64,000 nucleotides of DNA from assembly GCF_029784135.1 (NCBI RefSeq), contig NC_073746.1, forward strand, positions 303,625,455 to 303,689,454, given 5' to 3'. The stretch's first letter is position 1. Each line of letters opens with the position of its first letter. A program made the position numbers and the translations under genes. The DNA comes from Toxorhynchites rutilus septentrionalis (lineage: Eukaryota; Arthropoda; Insecta; Diptera; Culicidae). Positions 12,701 to 23,092 of this stretch are shown one piece after another. The notes beneath the pieces were generated by a model. The model was not told the origin of the DNA. It saw nothing but the letters and a program-made list of their open reading frames with translations, and made no database searches.

Positions 12701-13347
12701 TATTCCTCACTTTCATTGGTATGGTTCCAGCCACGCATTCTCCTAGCCGTATTCCAAAGAGTACTCATAGCGGTCTCCCTTGACAAACCATTGACGAACT
12801 TCCGCCAATATCCACGCTTTTTTGCTTTAATCAGACCTTTTAGTTTGGCTTCTAGAGCTTGGTACTTTCGAAACCATTCCACTAATCCAGTTTTCCTGAA
12901 TTTTTTGAAAGCGGATGATTTTTCAAGGTAGACCTTTGAACATTCCTTGTCCCACCAAAGTGATGGAGGACGACGTCGGAAAGTGGTAGCCGGTACACGT
13001 TTCTTTTGAGCTTGAAGTGCGCTATCGTAAATCAAACTTGATATAAAATTATAATCTTCAAGGGGAGGAAGTTCATGCATCGAAATGATTGCTTCAGATA
13101 TTAATTCTGCAAATTTTCTCCAGTCAATATTCTTTGTGAGGTCATACGCAATATCGACTGACTCACTAGATTTTGATTCATTGGCGATCGATAAAATTAT
13201 TGGTAGGTGATCACTACCGTGGGGATCTTGGATTACCTTCCATGTGCAATCCAGGGATAATGAAGAAGAGCAAAGTGATATGTCTAGCATACTTGCCCGT
13301 GCAGGAGAGTTGGCTATCCTAGTTGCTTCCCCAGTATTTAAAACTGT
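9731..13347 (-). mobile_element. I-group non-LTR retrotransposon (LINE), 5'-truncated, inside the SINE
   Basis: On the minus strand the 3.6-kb element runs from within its endonuclease domain through RT and RNase H to a 3' UTR ending AATATATTTTGGG plus A-tail. The SINE word CGTGTT flanks it on both sides (9725-9730 and 13348-13353), a short target duplication. Three further copies of its 3' end are in the window: 19478-20000, 23159-23498 and 46768-46882. Presence of a C-terminal RNase H and the LADD active site fit the I/LOA/Nimb group; the exact clade is not settled. Confidence 0.9.
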
Positions 13348-13362
13348 CGTGTTATTTGGCAT
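10250..13362 (-). pseudogene. LINE ORF2: endonuclease remnant, reverse transcriptase, RNase H (broken)
   Basis: The minus-strand frame 13362-10963 opens in SINE sequence, then gives the end of an APE-type endonuclease (ending GSDHLPI), a linker with LWWDKEC, then RT blocks: DIKGAFDSV, GLPQGSCLSPLL and LRQLADDGV, the catalytic pair. Expected residues between a DLNIVPHDW block and the following CIRKLLEKM block are shortened, implying internal deletions. The frame reaches FTDGS, the first Asp of RNase H, then shifts near 11060-11072. The rest of RNase H continues in the 11071-10250 frame (VAEMGAIYYAL, FSDSLSSIEA, VPSHCSIPGNEKAD) and ends with a CDCG...H...C cluster. The frameshift, internal losses and missing 5' end make this copy inactive. 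Confidence 0.9.
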
Positions 13363-13471
13363 AGAAATCTCAACTTAGTACTAATAAAAATGACGCAAGT
13401 AATACTACGTTGAGACGGCGAAGTTCCTCTAGGAACGTTAGTGCCATTGAAGAAGAAGAAGAAGAAGAAAA
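13348..13471 (+). repeat. 3' half of the interrupted SINE
   Basis: Continues CGTGTTATTTGGCATAGAAA, then TACGTTGAGACGGCGAAG, and ends in a (GAA)n tail at 13450-13471. This is the same order as in the complete copy at 40958-41234 read on the minus strand. Confidence 0.85.
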
Positions 13472-13618
13472 ACCATTATTTTGAAAACAGATAACAAGCC
13501 TTTTAACTCTCTTATGACACTATGACTTTTTCTAAATTGAATGTTCTGAAAGCTTGTTTCCGACTTTCAAATGAAGGGACAAGAGATCTCCACCATGCAG
13601 AGTACGATAACGAGTTTG

Positions 13619-14747
13619 AGTCACTGTATTTCTGTTCTTTGTTTGTCAGAAAAATGCCAGGACCCCATTTATTTTTCCATGGATATGGAACGGTTCATAT
13701 TAACATTCATAGGTTCATATAACATTGGGTTCATATAACATTGCATCTAAAGCTTGCAGAAGCATCTAAGTATCTAAATTCGAAAAAGTTATTTATTTAT
13801 TATACTCTTGCAGTACTGAAAATAGTATGAAGCGAAGATTTTGAAAATCCAACATCTTATTGAATTTTTTTACAATCATCGGTTTCAATATTTCGACAAT
13901 TTTCTTGACAATCAGTTGAAGTTTGTCCTTTTCACATCTCTCTTTTTCGAAAAATTAAAATGTTTAGAAATCTCGGTCTTACAAGAAAAAACTAACTGTA
14001 TAAATACTCATATATTATACAGCTATTGACAGACCGCTCGTGGTAGACAACGTTAGCGTACATGTGATTTTCAAAAAAAAAACCAAGAATGAAAAGAGAG
14101 CCCACATTTGTCCACTCGGTGTGCGAGAAATCAAACTTCATTGCTCTCATTTCAGTTTGGTAAAAAAAAAAAAGAATGAAAAGAGATAGAGATTGAAAAA
14201 ATAAGTAGCTTTATGATATAGAAAAAGTCGTGCAGTAAGTGAGAAAATAGAAAGTGGAATTCAATAATTTTGATTGGAGATTTAAAAGCGGTCATTTCAC
14301 CGGAAAGTTTGATGTTGATATTTAAATATTATCTCATATGTAAATTGTTGGCTTTAAATTTTAGTATGAGAATGACTTCACAAAATCTATGAATGTTCGA
14401 TATGATAAGTTCACTGTCTTATATATTATTATTCTTCTTATTTCATATTACAGAGAGTTTAAGCTTCCAAGTGCATTCGCCCCTGAAACTAAAGACAAAT
14501 TAATATAATATATGAGAGAGAGAAAAAATCATTCTCGTTATCTTAGCGAAATAAAATACTTTTATACTAGTCTATTTAGTTTGCTTTTATTTGATAAAAA
14601 AAAATACCAAAACAAAACTCGAATTGAATAATGATTACAATTTTTTTCTAATTACTTGTGCACAAACCCAAACGATGTCATTTCATGAAAAAAAATAACG
14701 CAGACAATTTGGAGATGGCTCATATTGTTATTAACATATCTTAAATC
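13619..14747. other. AT-rich spacer downstream of the FEM1-like gene
   Basis: Non-coding on inspection. It holds a tandem phrase TTCATATAACATTG at 13713-13744 and several A-runs. No gene or element ends were recognised. Confidence 0.4.
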
Positions 14748-16784
14748 TTATTCACACGGATATATTTGTCGCGCCTGGACAAATTTTTGCAGTGCCCAGG
14801 GAATTTTGTTGCGATTGGGTATGTCGGGCGCATTGAGCGCTTTAGCGCAAAGGTGTTTAAGCGAAATATGATGGCCTAGATTGATATCGTTTGCCGGGTT
14901 TGCTCTAAGCAGTGATGAAGGGCGCTCGCCAAATACGTTCTGAAGATCCAAATGGGCACCGTACTCGATCAGTGTACGTACCACCTCTTTCTCATAATTC
15001 CGTGGTCTGCAAGCAAAAAGCAGTGGCGTAGATTTGTCCTTGTTGTAAGCATTGATGCGCGCTCCACATTCCAACAGCAACTTCGTGGCGGGTAGATTGG
15101 AAAATATCCTCTCCTCATCTTCCTGATTGGTGGAATATTCACTCGGCATAATGTTGATCTTCAATACTGCTAGATGCAGCAGTGTTGCCTTGGACGCGGT
15201 TCGCATATTCTTAGCAACAAGAGAACGAACAGAGCTTTCGATCAGTCGATGTTCATCCTCACTTTGAGCCACGGAGAGTAAGGTAGATATCAGATTCGTC
15301 AGACAACGGAGTATACAATCGAAGTTTGCTTGTTGGTTCCCATTAGCCGAATGTATATGGAGTAACGGCTGAATATCACTGATGCTCGATGTCAAAAGTT
15401 GGAATGTGGCGTACACATCTTTGAATCGTGGCATCATGGGCTCATTGTTGGTCGACAAATTAACCATCAACTTCACTAGATCCGATGCTGTATCGCAGGT
15501 ACTTCTATCCAATACGGTATGGTTTCGAATTCGTACTTCCAACGCTAGCGTCCATAGATCTATACACGTCTGGAACTGCCTTGATCCTTTATAAAAACTA
15601 CCTCTGATCATTAACCTGTGCGAAGTGTACTCATGATCTACTCCCAATATTCTTTCTTGAATCAATAAGCCCTGCATACGTAATGCATCCACATTAGTGC
15701 CGATTGCGTCCAACTCGGCAATTGTGCTGATTTCAACCATATTTCTATAGGCTGCTCGTGGTGGAGTCGATGTTCTGGTTTGGGTGTAATCGGTTTCACC
15801 CATCTGGGCATCGAGAGCCAACCGCCATTGTTGAACTACGTCATGCGTATCATCATCAAAATAAATTAACGATGATCCCATCAGAAAACGAGCATCGGCT
15901 CGCCTTTTACTCGAGTAATTTATTCTATCCAGCAGATAATCCGCTATCTCCAATGCACCTGCAATGCACGCTATCTGTAGAGCGTCATCACCGGAATGAT
16001 TTTTTGCGAATGGATCGGCTCCATGGTCTAACAGTAGCTCAATCGTGTCCATCCCCTCGTTCTCAACTGCACAATGAAGAGCAGTGTTGCCGTTCGAATC
16101 GTGACCATTAACGTCAACCCCTTTGCTAATTAAATACCTACATAATGGCTCTGATTCGATAGAATCGATGAGGTAGGTTACACCGGACGAAGCTGTCGCC
16201 TGAACATCCGCTCCGTTTTCAATCAAATATTTAACCATTTCAAAGTTTTCTGACTTGCATGCAGCTGTTAAAGGGGTTAACCCGATGCCGGAGAGTGCAT
16301 TCACGTCACTTCCCAAACTCACGAGACATTTCACGACTGGGAAATTGTTGAATTTGCATGCACAAAACAGTGGAGTAACGTAGTTTATCATTTTATCCTT
16401 GGGTACCTCATCCGTTCCACGAGTACTGTCAACCATGATAGCTCTATGTTCGATGTTGGCATCGCACTCCGTTATCAGATACTTTATCATTTCAACGTCG
16501 CCTTTGCCACAGGCGATAAACAAAGATGAACCCAGACCCTTATAGTCGGTATCCACTAGCTGTTTGCGGATGTTCCGGGGCAGCCGGTTAAGCCGATCAC
16601 TGATGCCTTTGGATAGACGACCATCATATGCGTTAACCTCGCACAAAAAGTCCTTGCGAATTTGCTCCAAAGCCGTGGCTTCCAAATTGATGGCGTCCAT
16701 TATGAAGTTTAAGTGGTGGAAATTATTGATATTTTGCACTGGAAAGAATGCTTCAATCTGGTCAAAGGCTTTTGCTTTGTTCAA
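14748..16784 (-). CDS. FEM1-like ankyrin-repeat protein (CRL2 substrate-receptor family)
   Basis: This uninterrupted 678-residue frame is close to the usual FEM1 length of about 620-670. The N-terminal half has a run of ankyrin repeats (for example TPLFCACKFNNFPVVKCLVS, TPLTAACKSENFEMVKYLIE and TALHCAVENEGMDTIELLLD). A middle helical, TPR-like region follows with ERILGVDHEYTSHRLMIRGS and a CIDLWTLALEVR helix, a placement characteristic of FEM1A/B/C. Two C-terminal ankyrin-like repeats end the protein (ATKLLLECGARINAYNKDKS, then TLIEYGAHLDLQN). Known members present C-end degrons to a cullin-2 ubiquitin ligase. The substrate-binding pocket here cannot be judged by eye. The ATG at 16784 is chosen as the first Met in frame. 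The lack of introns could mean a retrocopy or an intron-poor mosquito lineage; no poly-A relic was seen. Confidence 0.85.
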   Translation of the reverse strand: MNKAKAFDQIEAFFPVQNINNFHHLNFIMDAINLEATALEQIRKDFLCEVNAYDGRLSKGISDRLNRLPRNIRKQLVDTDYKGLGSSLFIACGKGDVEMIKYLITECDANIEHRAIMVDSTRGTDEVPKDKMINYVTPLFCACKFNNFPVVKCLVSLGSDVNALSGIGLTPLTAACKSENFEMVKYLIENGADVQATASSGVTYLIDSIESEPLCRYLISKGVDVNGHDSNGNTALHCAVENEGMDTIELLLDHGADPFAKNHSGDDALQIACIAGALEIADYLLDRINYSSKRRADARFLMGSSLIYFDDDTHDVVQQWRLALDAQMGETDYTQTRTSTPPRAAYRNMVEISTIAELDAIGTNVDALRMQGLLIQERILGVDHEYTSHRLMIRGSFYKGSRQFQTCIDLWTLALEVRIRNHTVLDRSTCDTASDLVKLMVNLSTNNEPMMPRFKDVYATFQLLTSSISDIQPLLHIHSANGNQQANFDCILRCLTNLISTLLSVAQSEDEHRLIESSVRSLVAKNMRTASKATLLHLAVLKINIMPSEYSTNQEDEERIFSNLPATKLLLECGARINAYNKDKSTPLLFACRPRNYEKEVVRTLIEYGAHLDLQNVFGERPSSLLRANPANDINLGHHISLKHLCAKALNAPDIPNRNKIPWALQKFVQARQIYPCE

Positions 16785-16811
16785 ACAAACTGATTTTTTT
16801 TCACGATGTTC

Positions 16812-16829
16812 TGTATATATATATATATG
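16812..16829. repeat. Short TA microsatellite upstream of the FEM1-like gene
   Basis: About nine TA units lie roughly 30 nt upstream of the chosen ATG. It lies within the likely 5' UTR or promoter. Confidence 0.6.
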
Positions 16830-17900
16830 AATGTGGCAAAAACTACCCAGTATTCTAGTGATTCAAAATTTTGACCTGTCAACAACTGGGTAGCATTTTC
16901 GGACCACGTAACATTCGTTACCTGAGTGTTCTTCAGGAAAAAATGGATTTGGGGTGACACATTGACTAACAAGCTCATTTCGAGTGAGCTTAACGAACCG
17001 TTCTGAACATTCATGTAGTGCGCATGTAGTTCATTACTTTCATAATACTGAGATATGTTCTATAGCGTTTCTTAAGGATTCGTTCAATTGCTCAATTCAA
17101 CCACCCATAGTTAAATATTATTCCCACTGCATGTATCCTTTAAGCAACATGTAGCCTGCGGCATTTATGCAAGTTACACACAAACCTTCGTATATTTGCG
17201 GTAACGCCGATAACAAGGTGGACTTATTCTATCATACTGCTAATCTGCAACAGATGCTGCTAATGGACGGTAGTAGAAACTAACTAGGCTCAGGTCACAG
17301 TTATGTCTTGGGTGAAAACGGTAGAGCAGAAGATCAATTGAATTGGAGTCGCTGTTCGATTATCTATAAATCCTCCCAACCGAGTATGTATAACTTTGCC
17401 GGTAACTCTTATCGTTCGTACCAACAGGGGAAACTAAATTCGACTTCACCTATGATGAAATACAAGGAACCCCATGATTGAGAAATAACTGAGATACATT
17501 GAGTCACTTTCTGTCTTGAACGCGAGAAATATACTGAATATCTTATTAAAATAGATATTTTAACACAAACACGAAACATTCGGCATTCTCCGATTTTCTT
17601 ACATCGACGTAGACAAATGTACAAAAAAAAAATACCATTAGTATAGCCGTCCATACAGAAATAATAACCGGTTGTGACATGGTGGGGCATTGTGAGCTGC
17701 AAGTATTAAAAACATTTGAAAAACGTTTTTAAATCCAATAAATTGATTGATTGTTCAACTATTGTCACTAATTGTATTCAATTCTGAAATTTGCTGGATA
17801 AATTTCTCGCCTAATCCTCATACACTGCGTTTCACAACTATAGAACCATTTATTTTTTTCTGAGTTTCCAGAGATATGTAAGAAGTCGGTTGAATTGAAG
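16830..17900. other. Upstream region of the FEM1-like gene; no other gene seen
   Basis: Mixed-composition non-coding DNA. Short frames at 16781-17014 and 17409-17702 on the minus strand show no recognisable motifs. It ends at the TA target of the next transposon. Confidence 0.4.
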
Positions 17901-17902
17901 TA

Positions 17903-19198
17903 AAGGGTGTGTCACATCAAATTGCATCACGGAAAAAACGCTGTAGAAATTTAATTTTTAGGAATTATATCTTTAGCTTTCGCTTATAATCAGATAAGAG
18001 TGTATAGATCACGTTGGCCATGCTTCACTGACAATTTTTCGTAAATTTGGAAAAATGTCGTCGAACGAAAAAGAGCGTCGTGAATTAATCCTGTGCACTC
18101 ATTTCGAGAATCCGGAGTTGTCACATCGGGACATCGGTAAGATGCTGGGAATCGTCCAATCCGTGTCAGCAGAGTACTAAAACGATACTTCGAGAACCTA
18201 ACCATCGACCAGAAGGTTAAGAACGGCAAAAATGGATGCTCCGTCAGTGAAAAAGATCACAAGCGCATAGTTAAGCAGTTTAGACGTGATCCGAGAAGTT
18301 CGGTCCGGGATGTCGCCAATAAGCTGAATTTGTCAAGTTCATTCGTCCAGCGGACTAAGCAGCGGGAGGGCCTGCGTACACACAAGGTTCAGAAGGCTCC
18401 TAACCGCGACGAAAGGCAAAACATGGTGGGGAAGACGCGAGCCCGGAAGCTGTACACCAAAATGCTGACGAAGCCGCATTTCCTGGTAATGGACGACGAA
18501 ACCTACGTCAAAGCGGACTTTCGTCAGCTCCCGGGCCTGTTGTTCTTCCCCGCAGAGGACAAATTCAGCGTTCCGGAGGAGATTCGCAAGCAGAAACTAT
18601 CCAAGTTTGCCAAAAAGTACATGGTGTGGCAAGCGATCTGCTCTTGCGGAAAGCGGAGCGCCCCCTTCGTGATGACCGGCACGGTAAACGGGCAGGTTTA
18701 CCTTAAGGAGTGCCTACAGAAGCGCTTACTACCACTATTGAAGCAGCACGAGGGCCCGACCATCTTCTGGCCGGATCTCGCATCGTGCCACTATTCAAAG
18801 GACGTGTTGGAGTGGTACGAAGCCAACGGGGTCACCTTCGTGCCAAAGGAAATGAACCCGCCCAACGCGCCGGAGCTTCGCCCAATAGAGAAATATTGGG
18901 CGATTATGAAGCAGGCCCTCCGGAAGAACCCAAAAGTTGTCAAATCGGAGGCGGACTTCAAGAGTAAATGGATTTCTGTTAAAAAAAAACTACAACCTGA
19001 CGTTGTACAGAACCTTATGGACGGGGTAAAGAGGAAGGTGCGAGCATACGGGCTTGGGCTCGAAGTATGAATAAAAAAAAATGCCAAAAGTTGTTTAATA
19101 GTTTTTATTTTACTGTCTAAAATTTTCAAAAGGATCGGTCTACTGAGCGAATTTCTACAGCATTTTTTCCGTGATGCAATTTGATGTGACACACCCTT
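17903..19198 (+). mobile_element. ITmD37E-type Tc1/mariner element, copy 1
   Basis: The element has TIRs AAGGGTGTGTCACATCAAAT at the left and the exact inverse at the right, flanked by TA at 17901-17902 and 19199-19200. It is 1296 bp with one transposase frame. The spacing between the second catalytic Asp codon (18774) and the Glu codon (18888) is 37 residues, which defines the mosquito DD37E group. Confidence 0.93.
18055..19070 (+). pseudogene. DD37E transposase with a single frameshift
   Basis: The ATG at 18055 opens a helix-turn-helix N-terminus (RELILCTHFENPELSHRDIG). One base is missing near 18163-18166 compared with the second copy at 39644-39420, which reads through the same site. The remainder is open to 19070: VMDDETYVKADF with the first acidic residue, FWPDLASCHYS with the second Asp, and NAPELRPIEKYW with the Glu, then a basic C-terminus. 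Except for that base the protein would be about 338 residues, normal for the family. No other defect is visible, so this is a young copy. Confidence 0.9.
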
Positions 19199-19200
19199 TA

Positions 19201-19477
19201 TATAGTAGAGAATACAATAACTATCTTCATTTATAAGACTGGCCATTTGAACTGTATTGTTGTCTTCAGGCGTGAAACATTAAAAAAACTAAAATTCCAG
19301 TGTTTCATAACTATAGAAACAGATGGAAAAACTATTACTTCTGTACAAAATTAACGTTAATTTCACGTTAATAACAACAAATTTCTAATTCGGAAGAATT
19401 AGTAGGAAATTTATAGTTAAAGGAAATTGTCAATTAGAAGATTAATCAATGAAATGGTAATTTAGGGCACAAAGCAA
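19201..19477. other. Spacer between transposons
   Basis: About 280 bp of AT-rich sequence with no recognisable feature. Confidence 0.4.
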
Positions 19478-20000
19478 ACAATCGGATATTCCCGTCCGGG
19501 ATATATTAGCTAGCCATGATTCTGATCTTCTGCTTCATCTATACCTGTTCCTCAGAAACGCCGATGTCAACGTTTAATGATGTTTCCTCCATTGTATCCC
19601 TGTATCATATCCCTCATATCCGATCGATAAACTTTTTTTTTAGTTGAGGCAATACATACACATACTCTTTACAGATACACGGGCCGAAGATTGTGTAGGC
19701 CACAGATCAATCAACAAGAGCCAAAGATTTAACACTCATGACAACTCTAGACGGGCTGAAGATTGTGCCGGCCAGTGATCATTCTATCCTGGATTCCTCG
19801 AGTTAAGAGAGATGCACCACGATTGATGGAGTACATGGGGTACAAACTAGGGGACGTCGCTGATTAATGGTCAGTTGCGTTCCAATAGGAAGTATCCCGT
19901 GTCGGCCACACGTACGGAGCATTAACGGCTGCAACATCCCAAATGTAAGAACACAATGAAATACTAAACTCGAGCCAACCACGAGTAATCGGTTACATAT
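19478..20000 (+). mobile_element. LINE 3' fragment (same family as 9731-13347)
   Basis: It starts ATCGGATATTCCCGTCCGGG and follows the minus strand of the 9.7-10.3 kb region: end of RNase H ORF (GATCTTCTGCTTCATCTATA), then the 3' UTR to CGAGTAATCGGTTACATAT. There it is cut by the mariner at 20003. The final about 110 bp of the 3' UTR is not found on the far side of the mariner, so sequence was lost there. Confidence 0.85.
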
Positions 20001-20002
20001 TA

Positions 20003-21261
20003 GGCTGTCAAAAAAGTCCTGCGGTATTTTTTTTGAATTTTCATTTGTTCATAAAATTAGTTACAATCATCTGTTTTAAGTCAAATATGCGCCGTTTTGT
20101 TCGATGACTTATTCCCAACGAGATGCCAACTTCATAATACCCCTGTTATAGGAGCTCGCTTCCTTATTGGCAAAAAACTCGGATAGCCAATTTTCACAGG
20201 CCTCTTTTGTCCTAGCTCGTTCGCCATGGACAAAAACAGGTGGTAGTCACTTGGTGCAAGGTCCGAACTATACGGCGGATGCAAAAGAACCTCCCATCCG
20301 AGCTCCCGGAGCTTCTGGCGCGTCACCAAAGAAGTGTGTGGCCTGGCGTTGTCCTGATGGAAGACAATGTGGCCTCTGTTTATCAAAGATGGCCTCTTCT
20401 TCATGAGTGCTACCTTCAAGCGGTCCAGTTGTTGGCAGTACAGGTCCGAATTGAGCGTTTGGCCATAGGGAAGCAGCTCATAATAGATTATTCCTTGACA
20501 ATCCCACCAAACACACAGCAGAACCTTCCTGGCCGTTAATGAGAGCTTGGCCACCGTCTGAGCCGCTTCAGCGGGCTTCGACCACGACCGTTTGCGCTTC
20601 ACGTTGTCGTAAGTGACCCACTTTTCATCGCCAGTCACCATCCGCTTCAGAAACGGGTCGATTTTGTTGCGATTCAGCAGCGATTCACATGCGTCGATAC
20701 GGTCAAAGATGTTTTTTTGCGTCAACGTGTGTGGCACCCATACATCGAGCTTCTTTGTGGATCCAAGCTTCTTCAAATGGTTAATAACGGTTTGATGATT
20801 TATCCCCAGCTCTTGGCCGATGCTACGGCTGCTACTATGCCGGTCTTTCTCGGCTAATTCAGCGATTTTGTCGCAATTTTCGACGACAGGCCTTCCGGAG
20901 CGTGGCGCATCTTCGACGACCTCTACACCAGAACGAAAACGTTGAAACCATCGTTGTGCGGTGGAAATGGAAACTGTATCGGGTCCATAAACTGCACAAA
21001 TTTTATTGGCAGCTTGAGATGCATTTTTGCCTTTGTCATAGTAGTACTGTAAAATATGTCGGATTTTCTCTTTATTTTGCTCCATATTTGCGACACTATA
21101 ACTCACGAACGACTTAACCAAACAAAACACTGTCAAGGACTATATTATAGCAAAAATACCTTTCCAACAAGTTATAGTATGACTCGATACAATTAATACA
21201 ACTAGAACTACGCGCTTACAACGACACCTCGCGGAAATACCGCAGGACTTTTTTGACAGCC
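20003..21261 (-). mobile_element. Mariner (DD34D) copy 1
   Basis: TIRs start GGCTGTCAAAAAAGTCCTGC with the inverse at the other end, and TA flanks both ends (20001-20002 and 21262-21263). The length of 1259 bp is standard for a mariner. The transposase is on the minus strand. Confidence 0.93.
20132..21085 (-). pseudogene. Mariner transposase, C-terminally disrupted
   Basis: Translation most likely starts at the Met codon at 21085 (MEQNKEKIRHIL), downstream of the TIR-proximal in-frame Met. Features in order: paired HTH region (AQRWFQRFRSG, then INHQTVINHLKKLG), WVPHTLTQK, VTGDEKWV (first Asp), FHQDNARPH (second Asp) and PPYSSDLAPSDYHLF (third Asp). The last two catalytic Asp residues are 34 apart. 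After SMANELGQK the reading frame leaves the mariner sequence. The expected tail (EACENWLSEFF, NRGIMKLASRWE) continues in another frame and has a TAA right after RWE. The catalytic core is intact but the C-terminal helix region is not. The same lesion is present in copy 2. Confidence 0.9.
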
Positions 21262-21263
21262 TA

Positions 21264-21790
21264 ATATTTGACACAGAAAATATAATAAAATAATGACATC
21301 TCAAATCGGACGATTCCTTCCTTGAGTTTTGCTTTTTGCTTTTGCTAGTTTGTATTTCATGCGTACGGCAGTACGTTTTCATAAGTTTATGAGTTCCCGA
21401 GCGGGAACACACCTTGGTTTTCAATTTTAGGAAATTAAAAACAAATTGTTTCATATATTGGGTTGGGGAAGAAGAAATGTCGTATATTGTCAATATATGG
21501 CAACACTTAAACATATCTTGTGTTGTACTTATCGCGTCGGGTCATACTATACGGCTATTTAACCCTTTAACGACCAAGCTGTAAGAAATATTTTTTTGAC
21601 GAAAGCCATTGTTGTATTTTCGATTATTAAAGCTAAAGGTTCCCATCTTCCATTTTTCGGGAACTGACTGTTCGAAAAATCTTACATTGGCTGAAACCCG
21701 CACTTTTTTTTTTGCAAGTACAAACATACTGCGAACTAGAAGTCACTTCAATTAGCAAATATACGGTATTCATAAATGCAAATGAAACAC
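21264..21790. other. Spacer containing a mariner-end-like fragment
   Basis: Non-coding. At 21458-21482 the phrase TTGGGTTGGGGAAGAAG resembles the TIR of the MITE at 61571-61855, so part of this may be a broken mariner-derived copy. Confidence 0.35.
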
Positions 21791-22330
21791 CAATTTCTGC
21801 ATTACTCAAGAATAAATGAAGCAAGCGAAACTAAATTTGGCATGTGAAGGTTTTTGGGTGCAATAAATGTTTGTGGCTGCCATGCAAATGGAACACAAAT
21901 TGTTGTATTACTCGAGAACTAATCAAGTAAATGAAACCAAATTAGGTATATGGAGGTTTTAGGGCGCAATAAATGTGTTCATGGTGATTAGACACTCCAC
22001 CCCCCTCTCTAAGGGGAGGCTGTCATTCAAATGAAACAAAAATTTCTGCACTACTCGAGAATCAATGAAGCAAATGCAACCAAATTGAGCATATGGAGGT
22101 TTTAGGGTGCAATAAATGTACAAGTGTATGCCATACAAATAAAACACAAATATCTGCATTACTTGAGAATTAATCAAGCAAACGAAACCAAATTAGGTAT
22201 ATGGAGGTTTTAGGGCGCAATAAATGTTTTCACGGTGGTTAGACACTCCACCCCCTTTTTAAGGGGGAACATGCCATGAAAGACAAATTTCTGCATGACT
22301 CGAAAACCACTACATGTTTACTACTGTTGG
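21780..22330 (-). repeat. Tandem-repeat block, about 140-bp units (fragment)
   Basis: Units contain ATTTCTGCATTACTCGAGAA, then TATGGAGGTTTTAGGGTGCA and a C/T-rich CCACCCCCCTCTCTAAGG. The same units form the large arrays at 35580-38310 and, inverted, 48140-48650. No TA tract is attached here. Confidence 0.7.
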
Positions 22331-22917
22331 ACACTATGATTATGGTTCCGTCATCGTATAACAATTTCACAAACATTGTTCTCATTATATACGATTGATT
22401 ATCAGTGTTTGGAAATCTGTCCATATTCAGTAAACCACAATGTTCCATGCTTCTTACCATTCACGAATATATAACCGAAAATGTGTAGATGATTCTGATA
22501 CTTGAACGAACTTGAGTATTCACTTTTTTGCATCAAGTGAATAAACGAAGTGAGGAACAAAACCTGTTGATTGCATGTCCGAGCCGAACCTTAAAATAGA
22601 GAGCAATACTAATGACTGCATATAACTTTGAACCGCAGACATTATCACCTTTTCAATATTGTAAATCACTGCTGCATCGACAAGTACAATTCGATAAATG
22701 ATAAATAAAGCATTACAAATGTCATCATTCGGCAATTGCAAGAAGACAATGAGAGAAGAACTAAAATGAGAGAGGTTTTATTTCTCACTGAATCGGTGTT
22801 GCTAGTAACACTGGAGTTATTAGTTATTCGTTCAAAGTGTGTCGTAAGTGGAATTATTCGTTATTTTCATGTGCGTTTATTTAACTTTAACATATTCTCT
22901 GTACCAGCGAGATATTA
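22331..22917. other. Spacer, nothing recognised
   Basis: About 590 bp, AT-rich; no coding motif or element end was seen before the TA target of the next mariner. Confidence 0.4.
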
Positions 22918-23092
22918 GGCTGTCAAAAAAGTCCTGCGGTATTTCCGCGAGGTGTCGTTGTAAGCGCGTAATTCTAATTGTATTCATTGTATCGAGTCAT
23001 ACTATAGCTTGTTGGAAAGGTATTTTTGCTATAATATAGTCCTTGACAGTGTTTTGTTTGGTTAAGTCGTTCGTGAGTTTTAGTGTCGCAAA

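Larger units (their letters stand above)
8343..13618. mobile_element. Tc1-derived fold-back (inverted dimer), interrupted by SINE and LINE
   Basis: The left arm (8343-about 9001) matches, in inverted orientation, 9012-9548 and then 13482-13618. The right arm is therefore split by later insertions at 9549-13481. Each arm is about 660 bp and the spacer about 10 bp. Both arms carry the 3' half of a Tc1-type transposase; on the plus strand at 9018-9263 it reads YQDNDPEHK followed by PPQSSDINPSEKL, the second Asp and Glu region of a DD34E transposase. The first catalytic Asp region and N-terminus are absent. It cannot encode an active enzyme. Confidence 0.75.

Noticed and set aside
18710..18967. 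85-codon frame inside the DD37E transposase, repeated at 38629-38988
   Set aside because: Alternate frame of the transposase; only its final segment in copy 2 is the true C-terminus after a frameshift.
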